Source: WGAL01 sp964570865
GTDB taxonomy: Bacteria > Bacteroidota > Ignavibacteria > Ignavibacteriales > Melioribacteraceae
DNA: 64,000 nt
Assembly: GCA_964570865.1 (NCBI GenBank)
Contig: CAZMZM010000003.1
Location: forward strand, 11,991 to 75,990
Direction: 5' to 3'
Shown here: piece by piece, positions 7,334 to 15,791 of the stretch
Layout: every line of letters starts with the position of its first letter
Numbering within the stretch: the stretch's first letter is position 1
Position numbers and translations under genes: made by a program
The notes under the pieces: model-generated
What the model was told of the DNA's origin: nothing
What the model saw: only the letters and a program-made list of their open reading frames with translations
The model's database searches: none

Positions 7334-9052
7334 ATGGATAAAAATCATGAGAGTAAAATTCCGGTTAAAAACGGTAAATTTTGTTTGAAAGTAAAGCCTC
7401 TTTCGTTATTAGAGGCAGGCAGAATAAATCAGTTTAAAATTGAAGGGAGGTTATTTCTATTTAATATAGAAAAATCTCCTCTTGTCAGTAAAATAATCCC
7501 AAAAGACACTCTGATAATTTCAACGCAATGTAAAAAGGAAAAGAGTGAAAATTTGCTTGGTGAACAAGTAAACGTAGGGAATAATATTTACCAAGAGGGC
7601 GATAATTACTTTTCGGAAGTTGAAGGGTATCTTATTTATGAAAATAAATTATATGACATACTTGAAGTAAAAAAAGATGCGGAATTTTCTATTTCCGTAA
7701 GCAAAGATAGGATGAAAGTATTTTGTGATTTTTATCCTCCGATGGAGGGGAATAAAAACATTACCGTTGATGATGTATTAAAACTTTTTTTGAAGAATAA
7801 AATTACTGCAAGTCCTAATATCGAGATGATTCGTAAAATAATAAAAGAATTGCAATTCTTTAGATTACCTATCTTAAATGCTGAAATTGCTATGGGCAAA
7901 TATCCAACGAAAGGGCAAGATGGTTGGATAGAATACCTTGTTGAATTTGAAAGGAAGAGAGATGATGTTAGCGATAACGAAAAAGTAGATTTTTATGATT
8001 TAGGGACTATTATTACGGTTGAAGAAAATCAAAAGTTGGCAATAATTCATCCCCCTACCAATGGTGTTGCCGGAATTGATGTTTACGGTAAGATTATTCC
8101 TCCTCCTACGCCTAAAAAAGAAGAAAATCCGAAGGGAACAAATACATATTTTGATGAAGAAAATCCTAATTTACTTCGTTCAAAAATTAATGGATATTTG
8201 CAAAAATCATTCGGGAAACTTAATGTTTCGGAAAAATATAATGTAAGAGGGAATGTTGATTTTCATACTGGCAATATTTTAAGTAAGGCTACACTTAATG
8301 TAAATGGAGATGTAAGAAGCGGATTTAAATTAAATATTGATAAAAATATTACAATTAATGGTTTTATCAGTGACGCAGAAATTATTTCGTCAGGTTCGAT
8401 TAGTGTCAGCGGGGGATTTGCGGGAACTGGTGCAGGTATAATAATTGCCGGCGGGGATGTTTCAGTTCGTCATGTCAGAAATCAAACAATTAAGGCAGAT
8501 GGTGATATTTTTATTATGAAAGAAGCTGTTGGCTCCCAATTGCACGCAAAGGGATTCGTAAAATCTATGTCAGGTCAAGCAATAATAATAGGAGGAACTA
8601 CAATTGCCGAAAAGGGAGTAGAAGTAAGAACACTTGGAAATATTTCCGGAGTTAAAACCAAAGTTCAGGTAGGAATGGACATTGAATTATATCAAAAGTC
8701 ATCAAAATTATCTGTAACAATTAAAGAATTAAAACGTAAACTTAATGAAATAAAACAACGTTTAGATAATTATTCCAGAGTTCCTAATTTAACTGAATCG
8801 GCAAAAAGAAAAGTTAAATTAATGTTGGAGAAATACAAAAAAATTAAAGATGAATTAGAGCAAAAGGAAAACGAGAAAAAAAGAATAGATAATATATTAA
8901 ATAAACCTACAAAATCTTATATTAAAGTAAGAGGTGTAGTTTATCCCGGAGTAGAAATTATTATTAGACATGCAACACTAAAAATTCATAAACAAATAAG
9001 AAATAAAACCTTTTCCCTTTCCAAAGATAAAAGGAGTGTCGAAATTTCCTGA
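7334..9052 (+). CDS. FapA-family (DUF342) beta-helix/coiled-coil protein
   Basis: The 572-residue protein matches the FapA (DUF342) pattern. After a variable N-terminal domain (1-125) comes the FapA N-domain (about 130-290) with NGVAGIDVYGKIIPPP. Then a right-handed beta-helix related to the MinC C-domain (about 300-440) has rungs such as VNGDVRSGFKLNIDKNITINGFI and SVSGGFAGTGAGIIIAGGDV (shown in part). Residues about 455-525 form a charged coiled coil, followed by a final beta patch (KVRGVVYPGVEIII). It has no signal peptide or membrane helix, so it is cytoplasmic and probably polymeric. FapA proteins in other phyla are linked to polar localisation or motility genes; none lie near, and it sits alone, so the role here is unknown. 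Confidence 0.88.
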   Translation: MDKNHESKIPVKNGKFCLKVKPLSLLEAGRINQFKIEGRLFLFNIEKSPLVSKIIPKDTLIISTQCKKEKSENLLGEQVNVGNNIYQEGDNYFSEVEGYLIYENKLYDILEVKKDAEFSISVSKDRMKVFCDFYPPMEGNKNITVDDVLKLFLKNKITASPNIEMIRKIIKELQFFRLPILNAEIAMGKYPTKGQDGWIEYLVEFERKRDDVSDNEKVDFYDLGTIITVEENQKLAIIHPPTNGVAGIDVYGKIIPPPTPKKEENPKGTNTYFDEENPNLLRSKINGYLQKSFGKLNVSEKYNVRGNVDFHTGNILSKATLNVNGDVRSGFKLNIDKNITINGFISDAEIISSGSISVSGGFAGTGAGIIIAGGDVSVRHVRNQTIKADGDIFIMKEAVGSQLHAKGFVKSMSGQAIIIGGTTIAEKGVEVRTLGNISGVKTKVQVGMDIELYQKSSKLSVTIKELKRKLNEIKQRLDNYSRVPNLTESAKRKVKLMLEKYKKIKDELEQKENEKKRIDNILNKPTKSYIKVRGVVYPGVEIIIRHATLKIHKQIRNKTFSLSKDKRSVEIS

Positions 9053-9286
9053 TATTTTTTCTTTAATTTCTAATTTTGAGAATACTTTCTTGGGGAAAAA
9101 ACATAGAGTGCAAAATTATTTTTATGTCTCATAATAAAACAACTGACCCAAAATAATCTTATTTTAAGATTCAAAAGAGAATCCCCACTTAATAATCCAC
9201 AAAAACGGACTAAAAAGAGCAATATATTTTTGGCTCACTAATTGCTGTATTTATGTCAAAAATGATAATTTATCAAAGAGGAAAAA

Positions 9287-12200
9287 ATGAAAACGACGAA
9301 ACTATTTATCAATCTAATTGCAATGCTTTTTTCCGTTTCGGCTATTTTCGCCAATAACAACGGAGCAAGCAATGCAACCCCACTGGGACTTGATCAAGTT
9401 ACTGTAGTTCATATTTCAGTTCCTGTCAGCGGTAATTATTATGCCGGAACATTTAATGCAACTGTTGACGGCAATGCGGCAAAACTATATTGCATAGATT
9501 TGCATCACCATTTACAATGGAATACGGCTTATACTGATGACGGAAATACAAATTCGGAAATTACATATATTTTAAATAATTATTACCCGTATGTAACAAA
9601 TCGGTCTGACGCATTAAGCGATGTAAAAAAAGAAGCTGCTGCTGTCCAGGGTGCAATCTGGACATTTAGCGATAATCTGCAGCCTTTTATCTCGCCTGCT
9701 GATGTTGAAGCCAGACGCTTGCAAATAGTTGCCGATGCTTTGGCAAATGCTAATGCGGTTTCGCCGGTACAAACTTTAGTTATTGTTCCTCAAAATCAAG
9801 CATTGCATGCCGGTGCCGATGCAGCATTTACAGTAGAAGCTTATGACGAAAACAATTCTCCTGTTGCAAATGTAAATATTACATTAACAACAACGGACGG
9901 TACATTAAGCACGGCAACGTTGACAACCGGAGCAAACGGAATTAGTGACACTGTATATTTAACACAAGGTGCAACGGAATTGGCAACAGTTACCGCAGCT
10001 GCTTCGGTTACCGTTCCGCAGGGAACAAAATATGTTCGCACAAACGATCCGGACGGTTATCAAAAATTAGTTTTGGCTACTCCGGTAGTTGCTAACAGAG
10101 AAGCTGTTGCAAACGTAAGATGGTACAACGATGTCGATTTGGCTTTAGTGAAAACAGTTGATAACGCGGATCCCGAGGATGGCGATGTTGTAACATTTAC
10201 AATCACATTAAATAACGAAACCGCAGAAAAAGCTTATGGTGTTGAAGTAACAGATTTACTTCCGTTGGGATTTATTTTCAGTTCCGCAACACCAAGCGTT
10301 GGGACTTATGATGAAACAACCGGAGTTTGGACTGTTGGAGACGTTGAAGGAAACAATCAGGCTACATTAGAAATTGCGGCTCAGGTTGATTACGCAACAT
10401 TAAATACAGCTTCATTGAATTTAGGTCCTGTAGCGGATTATAACGTTTTCGTATTAAAAGATTTAACTCAGCCCTCCTCCGACACGGAAGGTAAAATGGC
10501 TGTAGGTAGAAACGCAACATTATCAAATTACAGTGTTGGCGATAAATTAACCACCCAGGGCGAAGATGTTTTAATAGCCGGAAGAAAAATTACTTTTACA
10601 AGCGGACGCGTTTATAACGGAAACGTTGTTTACGGAAGATTTCAGGATATTACTCCTTTCCAAGTTAGTGTGGATGAAGGAACAATCAGACATGAATCGG
10701 TTATAGATTTCGGAGCTGCAGGTTCATACCTGAGAAATCTTTCGAACCAATTAAAAGGTTACACAACAAACGGCACTACCACATTTGAGTGGGGAGGATT
10801 AACATTAACAGGAAATAATCCTTACATTAACGTATTTAGAGTTAACGGAGACGACCTTTCAGCCGCAAACAATATTCAAATTAACGCTCCTAACGGTTCG
10901 GTGGTTTTAGTTAATATTTCAAAAAGAAATGTTTCTTGGACCGGAGGGCTAACCGTAACAGGAACGAGTAAGGAAAATGTACTTTACAACTTCTATCAGG
11001 CTCATAATATTTCTATTCAGGGAATTGATATTCTCGGTACAATCTTAGCTCCGAGAGCAAGTGTTGATTTTGTAAGCGGAGTTCAGCACGGACAGATGAT
11101 TTGTAAATATTTAACAGGTCAGGGACAGTTTAACTTGGCAAACTTTATCGGCAACATTCCTGTTGATCCTAATATTACAAATGTTGCTGAAATTACAGCG
11201 TTATTAAATAATGATTCAAATCCCAATAACAATTGCTCTGAAGTTACGGTTCATATTAACTTTAACAATAACGGAAACGGTAATGGAAATGGAAATTCGA
11301 ATTGGCAATTTGTAAGCCAAGTTGGTACGGATTTAATCTGGACGATGACTTATGACAACAGCGGCAACACATTATACGGAACATGGGGCGGCAAAATCTA
11401 TCGCGAAACACAGAACGGAACAGAATTGCTGAATCCGAATATGGGTGTAAGTTTTATTTGGTCAATAGCTGTTGATCCGGTAAACGGTAAGATTTGGGCG
11501 GCTACGGAAAACGGAGTTTACATTTCGAGAGATAACGGCACAACTTGGATTTTAAGAGGTTTAGACGGTAAGGATGTTCGTTCAATCATAGCAGTTGGCG
11601 AAGATCACGTATGGGCATCAACATGGGGCTTTGGAGTTTACGAATTATCTTCAGGCACCGGTTATAACTTTGTAGCACGCAACGACGGATTAAATATCTT
11701 AGCCGTTCATGCACTAACAGCCACAAGCAATGGCGACATCTACGCCGGAACGTTTGGCGAAGGTGTAATGAAGTTAACTTCAGGCAGCACAACATGGAGT
11801 TCAACTCCGGTTGGTTACAGCTTTATTTGGGCATTAAATGTTGACAGCAACGATAAGATTTATGCCGGAACATACGGCGGCGGTGTTTACACAAGCAACA
11901 ATGCCGGAAACAGTTGGGCACAGATAAATAACGGATTGGCAAATAATTACATTTATTCGATAGCAGTAAATCCGAACGATGATGTATTTGCAAGCGCATG
12001 GGGCAGCGGAGTATATCAGCTTCATACATCCAAAGGAACGAACTGGGCAGTTCTTGGAATGGATGGAATCAATGTAACATCATTAATAACAAATGCAAAG
12101 GACGGTTCGTTATACGCAGCAACACAAGACGGAAAAATCTACAAATATATTGATAGTCCGTTAAGTGTAGGAAATAATAACAACGGCGTAGCAACATTTG

Positions 12201-12454
12201 AATTGTCACAGAACTACCCGAACCCGTTCAATCCGACCACGAACATCAAGTTCAGCGTAGCCAAACAAGGAAGTTACAGATTGGTAGTATATAACTTGTT
12301 AGGCGAAGAAGTAGCAACGTTAATGAACGGCACACTTCAGAAAGGAACGCACGAAGTAATGTTCGACGCAAGCAGATTGGCAAGTGGAATTTATGTTTAT
12401 TCACTCCAAGGAGAAGGAATGAATATGACAAAGAAAATGGTACTCCTTAAGTAA
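9287..12454 (+). CDS. T9SS-secreted thioester-domain adhesin with anchor-A and propeller
   Basis: The protein has 1055 residues and a signal peptide (1-22). Residues about 35-135 look like a Cys-Gln thioester (TED/TQXA) domain: Cys69 in LYCIDLHH and Gln121 in AVQGAIW are the pair that form the internal thioester in Gram-positive surface adhesins. An Ig-like (invasin/Big_1 type) domain spans about 165-245, and a DUF11-like strand domain about 283-370. A choice-of-anchor-A-like block (about 378-625) follows, then a DUF11-like tail (TNVAEITALLNNDSNPNNN), a Gly/Asn linker (659-672) and about six propeller repeats (673-955; GTWGG, ASTWG, AGTFGEG, AGTYGGG, ASAWGSG). The end (about 970-1055) is a type A T9SS sorting domain. 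It is probably a surface-attached or released adhesin. Shine-Dalgarno AGAGGA precedes ATG 9287. It is convergent with the S8 protease. Confidence 0.88.
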   Translation: MKTTKLFINLIAMLFSVSAIFANNNGASNATPLGLDQVTVVHISVPVSGNYYAGTFNATVDGNAAKLYCIDLHHHLQWNTAYTDDGNTNSEITYILNNYYPYVTNRSDALSDVKKEAAAVQGAIWTFSDNLQPFISPADVEARRLQIVADALANANAVSPVQTLVIVPQNQALHAGADAAFTVEAYDENNSPVANVNITLTTTDGTLSTATLTTGANGISDTVYLTQGATELATVTAAASVTVPQGTKYVRTNDPDGYQKLVLATPVVANREAVANVRWYNDVDLALVKTVDNADPEDGDVVTFTITLNNETAEKAYGVEVTDLLPLGFIFSSATPSVGTYDETTGVWTVGDVEGNNQATLEIAAQVDYATLNTASLNLGPVADYNVFVLKDLTQPSSDTEGKMAVGRNATLSNYSVGDKLTTQGEDVLIAGRKITFTSGRVYNGNVVYGRFQDITPFQVSVDEGTIRHESVIDFGAAGSYLRNLSNQLKGYTTNGTTTFEWGGLTLTGNNPYINVFRVNGDDLSAANNIQINAPNGSVVLVNISKRNVSWTGGLTVTGTSKENVLYNFYQAHNISIQGIDILGTILAPRASVDFVSGVQHGQMICKYLTGQGQFNLANFIGNIPVDPNITNVAEITALLNNDSNPNNNCSEVTVHINFNNNGNGNGNGNSNWQFVSQVGTDLIWTMTYDNSGNTLYGTWGGKIYRETQNGTELLNPNMGVSFIWSIAVDPVNGKIWAATENGVYISRDNGTTWILRGLDGKDVRSIIAVGEDHVWASTWGFGVYELSSGTGYNFVARNDGLNILAVHALTATSNGDIYAGTFGEGVMKLTSGSTTWSSTPVGYSFIWALNVDSNDKIYAGTYGGGVYTSNNAGNSWAQINNGLANNYIYSIAVNPNDDVFASAWGSGVYQLHTSKGTNWAVLGMDGINVTSLITNAKDGSLYAATQDGKIYKYIDSPLSVGNNNNGVATFELSQNYPNPFNPTTNIKFSVAKQGSYRLVVYNLLGEEVATLMNGTLQKGTHEVMFDASRLASGIYVYSLQGEGMNMTKKMVLLK

Positions 12455-12486
12455 TATATAGAAAAACAACATACAGATTAGTTAGT

Positions 12487-12518
12487 AAAAGGGATTAGCC
12501 GTGAGGTTAATCCCTTTT
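12487..12518. terminator. bidirectional terminator between two T9SS cargo genes
   Basis: An 11-bp perfect stem (AAAAGGGATTA at 12487-12497, TAATCCCTTTT at 12508-12518) with a 10-nt loop. It has a T-run on the plus side and A-run on the other side, so it can stop both convergent genes (9287-12454 plus, 12541-15453 minus). Confidence 0.88.
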
Positions 12519-12540
12519 TATTTGTTATAATTCAAACTAA

Positions 12541-15453
12541 TTATTTCATCAACATCATTTTCTTTGTTGCACTGTAGTCCCCCGCTGTCAACGTGTAAAA
12601 ATAAACGCCGCTCGGTAATTCCGAAGCATTAAACTGTACAGAATAATTTCCCGAAACTTGTACGGAATTTACCAATGTCGCCACTTTGCGTCCGAGTATA
12701 TCATAAACATTTAATTTTACGTTTGTAGTGGAGGCAAATTTTGCTTCCTTTACAGGGATTGAATACTTAATTGTAGTTGTCGGGTTAAACGGATTGGGAT
12801 AATTTTGCGCAAGGGCAAACCCGATGGGAGTAGGTGCTCCGTTTTCAACTCCTACTATTGTACTTCCAATATCAGTTAAAGTAAAGTTATCTATAAACCA
12901 ACCGTTGTTTGCGATTGATTCATCCGAACCGAAATCGAAGCTGAAAACAACCTCATCGCCGTTTGAAAGGATATTTGTAAAATCAAAAGTCGCCTCTTTC
13001 CATCCGTTGCTGTTTCCTGTAAATGCTTCCTCACCTCCAAGGGGGTTACCCCAGCTTGACGAAAGAACATCATCATAACCGTTTTCGGGAACAACAATTT
13101 GAAATGGATTTCCGTTAATAGATATTTTTAGGTTACCGCCATCATAACCCGATTCAATATTGTACCATTGGCGGAATGTTAATTTGGGATTATTTCCGAA
13201 GACTGCATACTGGGGAGTTTGCAGCTGTGATAACGTTCCGCTGCTGTAGTCGCCGGCAAGGACAGTTCCCCATACATTAGGAGTCGAATACGCTCCGGGT
13301 GGTGTTGACGGACTTCCCCACTGCCAATCGTTTGTTGGAGTAAAGTTCCCGTCGTTATCATCAAAGTTTTCCGAAACCGCTTGAAAAGCTGAAACCTCGC
13401 AGATATAGAAAGAACCGTCGGACGGAAGTGTTGTTGTGTTCGGAGTAGCCGCAATGTCCGTAGCTGTAATTTTGTAGTAAATTTTATCTCCTACTACAAC
13501 ATCGGAAGAATCAATCGGGAATGTACCGGCAAAAGTTCCGTCATGTAAATCGGATAATGCGAAACTTGATTCGCTTCCGTTATTGATGTTGTAAGTAACC
13601 ATAACCGAAGCAACCCCTTGATTATCAGTAGCTTCAACATTTAGGCTAATCGGAAAGTTCAGTAATGAAACTGTTTCGACCGGACTGAAATTAATTACGG
13701 GCGGAGTAACATCTGGACCGATTGTAAACTGAAAATATTCGTCAGGCGCATTTGCCGGTAAATATGAAATAACACCGGAAATATTTGAAGCTTTCAGATA
13801 GTATTCAACGGTAACATTATTCATGGCGGGTAATGTGGCGGAATATTCGTTTTCGTTTCCTGTTGGAGATAGCTGTACAGAATCTTTAGTCGCAAAATTA
13901 TCGGTTGAATATATTACATAAATTGAACTTTCATCTATTTGCATGTTTGATGTTAATATTGCGGTAATAATGTTTTCCCTATTTTCGTCTTCCGTATCTG
14001 TAAGGGGAGTATGTTCAATCCGGACCCTAAAATAGTTGACTGCATCGAGGGCGTTTACAATTCCCCACCCATATTTATTATCCGGATTGTTATGGCGCGA
14101 AGCTGTTTCCCGCAGTGCGTCGCGAACTTGCATTGGTGTAAGTGTCGGATTAGCGGAAAGAACCAAAGCTGCAACACCGGCCGCCAACGGACAGCTGAAA
14201 GACGTACCGCTTGAAGTAGTGTAACCTGAGCCGTAAGGATTAGCAACATAAACTCCGCTTCCCATCGCCATAATGTCAGGCTTTATTCTACCGTCAACCG
14301 TAGGCCCGACGCTGCTGAACGAAACTCTGCTTCCCGAAGCGTCAACCGCACCGACCGCTATTACGCTGTCGCCATCGGCAGGAGCGCCGAGTGTGTTGTG
14401 CGAATTATTATCCCCTTCATTACCGGCAGAGTTAACCACAACTATCCCACGCTTAACTGCAAGGTCGGCTCCGATAGTAATTGTGGCAGTGTTTCCGTCC
14501 ATGTCTTGCCATGTGTATCCGGGATAGCCGGGGTCCATTCCAATATAACCAAGCGAAGTAGTAGTTACGTCAACACCAATGGAATCAGCCCATTCAGCCG
14601 CAGCAATCCAGTTATCTTCTTCTGCCGGAGTTTCGGAATCGGTATTTTCGGTTTTTGCTAACAGAAAGGAAGCTCCGAAAGCCGGACCGATTAACTGTCC
14701 GTTTTTATATCCTCCGATTGTAGAAAGAGTTTCCGTGCCGTGCGAACCTTCTCCCATATCACCTTCGTCTCCGACGTTTCCGTCGTTATTAACAAAATCC
14801 CACATTGCTATAATATTCATATTGTTAAAAACTTCGTGAGCTAAATTGCTGAATCCGGCATCCATTGAACAAATTGTAATTCCTTGTCCGTAAATCCCCA
14901 AATTGTGAACGGCGGGGACATTCATTTGCTCAAGTTGTGTGTAGGAGGAGCCGTAATCAAAATCTTCGGCACCCTTTGGTGATTGCTTCAGCAAAACCGG
15001 TTTGGTTATTTTTACATCTTTCCTTTTTGTTTTAAAAGAACGGACCAAGTCTATTTTTTTTACAAACGGCAAATTTTCGGCATTAATAATTTCATTATAA
15101 TTTGCATATGCACTTACAGCGTTAAACCAGCGAGAACGATGATGAATTTTTATTCCCATACCTGCCAGCTTGGTAACATACTTGTTATAAACGGGAATAT
15201 CTCTGAAATCTATTAGCGATTTAGCGTCCATTACCTTTTCGCGTCGCTTTAATGATTTTTTGGAAACAACGCTTTGCGGATTAGCAAAATAATAGTCTGT
15301 GTCGGTTCCTTTATCCGTGAAGTAAATCCAAACTTTTACTTGTTGTTTGCTTGCCGTAGAAAGCAGCTTTGTTTGAAGCGTTTCGGTAACCTTGCTTTGT
15401 TGTGAAAAAACAAGAGTTGTGAATACTACCATAAAGACCAGAATTTTTTTCAT
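12541..15453 (-). CDS. T9SS-secreted subtilisin-like (S8) serine protease
   Basis: The protein has 970 residues. A signal peptide (1-18) is followed by a propeptide-like N-domain (about 35-140, with VWIYFTDKG and KSLKRREKV). The S8 catalytic domain (about 170-480) has Asp198 (SMDAG, in place of the common DTG), His238 (GEGSHGTE), oxyanion Asn345 (NSAGNEGD) and nucleophile Ser418 (SSGTSFSCPLAAG), so it should be active. Two Ig-like/FN3-like domains (about 480-690) and a jelly-roll-like domain (about 690-865) follow. The T9SS sorting domain (about 875-970) starts at QNYPNPFNPTTTIKYS. It probably degrades protein outside the cell. Shine-Dalgarno AAGGAAAG lies close to the ATG at 15453. Confidence 0.95.
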   Translation of the reverse strand: MKKILVFMVVFTTLVFSQQSKVTETLQTKLLSTASKQQVKVWIYFTDKGTDTDYYFANPQSVVSKKSLKRREKVMDAKSLIDFRDIPVYNKYVTKLAGMGIKIHHRSRWFNAVSAYANYNEIINAENLPFVKKIDLVRSFKTKRKDVKITKPVLLKQSPKGAEDFDYGSSYTQLEQMNVPAVHNLGIYGQGITICSMDAGFSNLAHEVFNNMNIIAMWDFVNNDGNVGDEGDMGEGSHGTETLSTIGGYKNGQLIGPAFGASFLLAKTENTDSETPAEEDNWIAAAEWADSIGVDVTTTSLGYIGMDPGYPGYTWQDMDGNTATITIGADLAVKRGIVVVNSAGNEGDNNSHNTLGAPADGDSVIAVGAVDASGSRVSFSSVGPTVDGRIKPDIMAMGSGVYVANPYGSGYTTSSGTSFSCPLAAGVAALVLSANPTLTPMQVRDALRETASRHNNPDNKYGWGIVNALDAVNYFRVRIEHTPLTDTEDENRENIITAILTSNMQIDESSIYVIYSTDNFATKDSVQLSPTGNENEYSATLPAMNNVTVEYYLKASNISGVISYLPANAPDEYFQFTIGPDVTPPVINFSPVETVSLLNFPISLNVEATDNQGVASVMVTYNINNGSESSFALSDLHDGTFAGTFPIDSSDVVVGDKIYYKITATDIAATPNTTTLPSDGSFYICEVSAFQAVSENFDDNDGNFTPTNDWQWGSPSTPPGAYSTPNVWGTVLAGDYSSGTLSQLQTPQYAVFGNNPKLTFRQWYNIESGYDGGNLKISINGNPFQIVVPENGYDDVLSSSWGNPLGGEEAFTGNSNGWKEATFDFTNILSNGDEVVFSFDFGSDESIANNGWFIDNFTLTDIGSTIVGVENGAPTPIGFALAQNYPNPFNPTTTIKYSIPVKEAKFASTTNVKLNVYDILGRKVATLVNSVQVSGNYSVQFNASELPSGVYFYTLTAGDYSATKKMMLMK

Positions 15454-15791
15454 GACTTTCCTTAATGTGTTGGTGAAACTAATTAAATTAATATATTAAA
15501 ATACACATTGTCCATCCCTTTTTCAATTCTTTGCCATCAGAAATGTTCAACGATTTCGGAAAAAGATAATTCTAATTCATTAACAGTTGAAACGGTTGGC
15601 AAAGTTTCTAACTAACAAAGCGACAACATAAGAAACTTTGTGAAAATATCACTCAACAACTTCAAAATATTGTAATAATATTTCAACTTGTAAAAGACTG
15701 ACTTTATGTTAATTTTCTTATTAAGATTTTTGTCCATTCTTTTTTATTTCTTTAATTTATTTTTAGATTTTTTACTTATTGGGAGAAAAAA
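15454..15791. other. divergent intergenic region with inverted repeats
   Basis: These 338 bp separate the S8 protease from pepP. They hold a 10-bp perfect inverted repeat, CAAAGTTTCT at 15600-15609 and AGAAACTTTG at 15631-15640. A second repeat, AAATATT/AATATTT at 15665-15671 and 15677-15683, sits between near-identical CAACTT words. Both lie centrally between the divergent genes and could bind a regulator. No coding sequence seen. Confidence 0.45.
15496..15526 (-). promoter_or_regulatory. candidate promoter of the S8 protease gene
   Basis: On the minus strand, TTG (15526-15524), a 20-nt spacer, then TATTTTAA (15503-15496), 6 of 8 to TAnnTTTG. It is about 43 nt upstream of the start codon. 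Same spacing as the eno and nif3-leader candidates. Confidence 0.35.

Noticed and set aside
9225..9232. TATTTTTG box upstream of the T9SS adhesin gene as a promoter
   Set aside because: A perfect minus-7 match but no TTG at 19-21 nt upstream, so not listed as a feature.
11270..11300. Short tandem repeat coding for alternating Gly-Asn in the adhesin gene
   Set aside because: A normal flexible linker, not a phase-variable tract; the unit is 6 nt and remains in frame if it changes length.
13179..14839. Several 60-90 codon frames on both strands in the S8 protease gene
   Set aside because: All shadow the protease frame, which has intact catalytic residues and a sorting domain.
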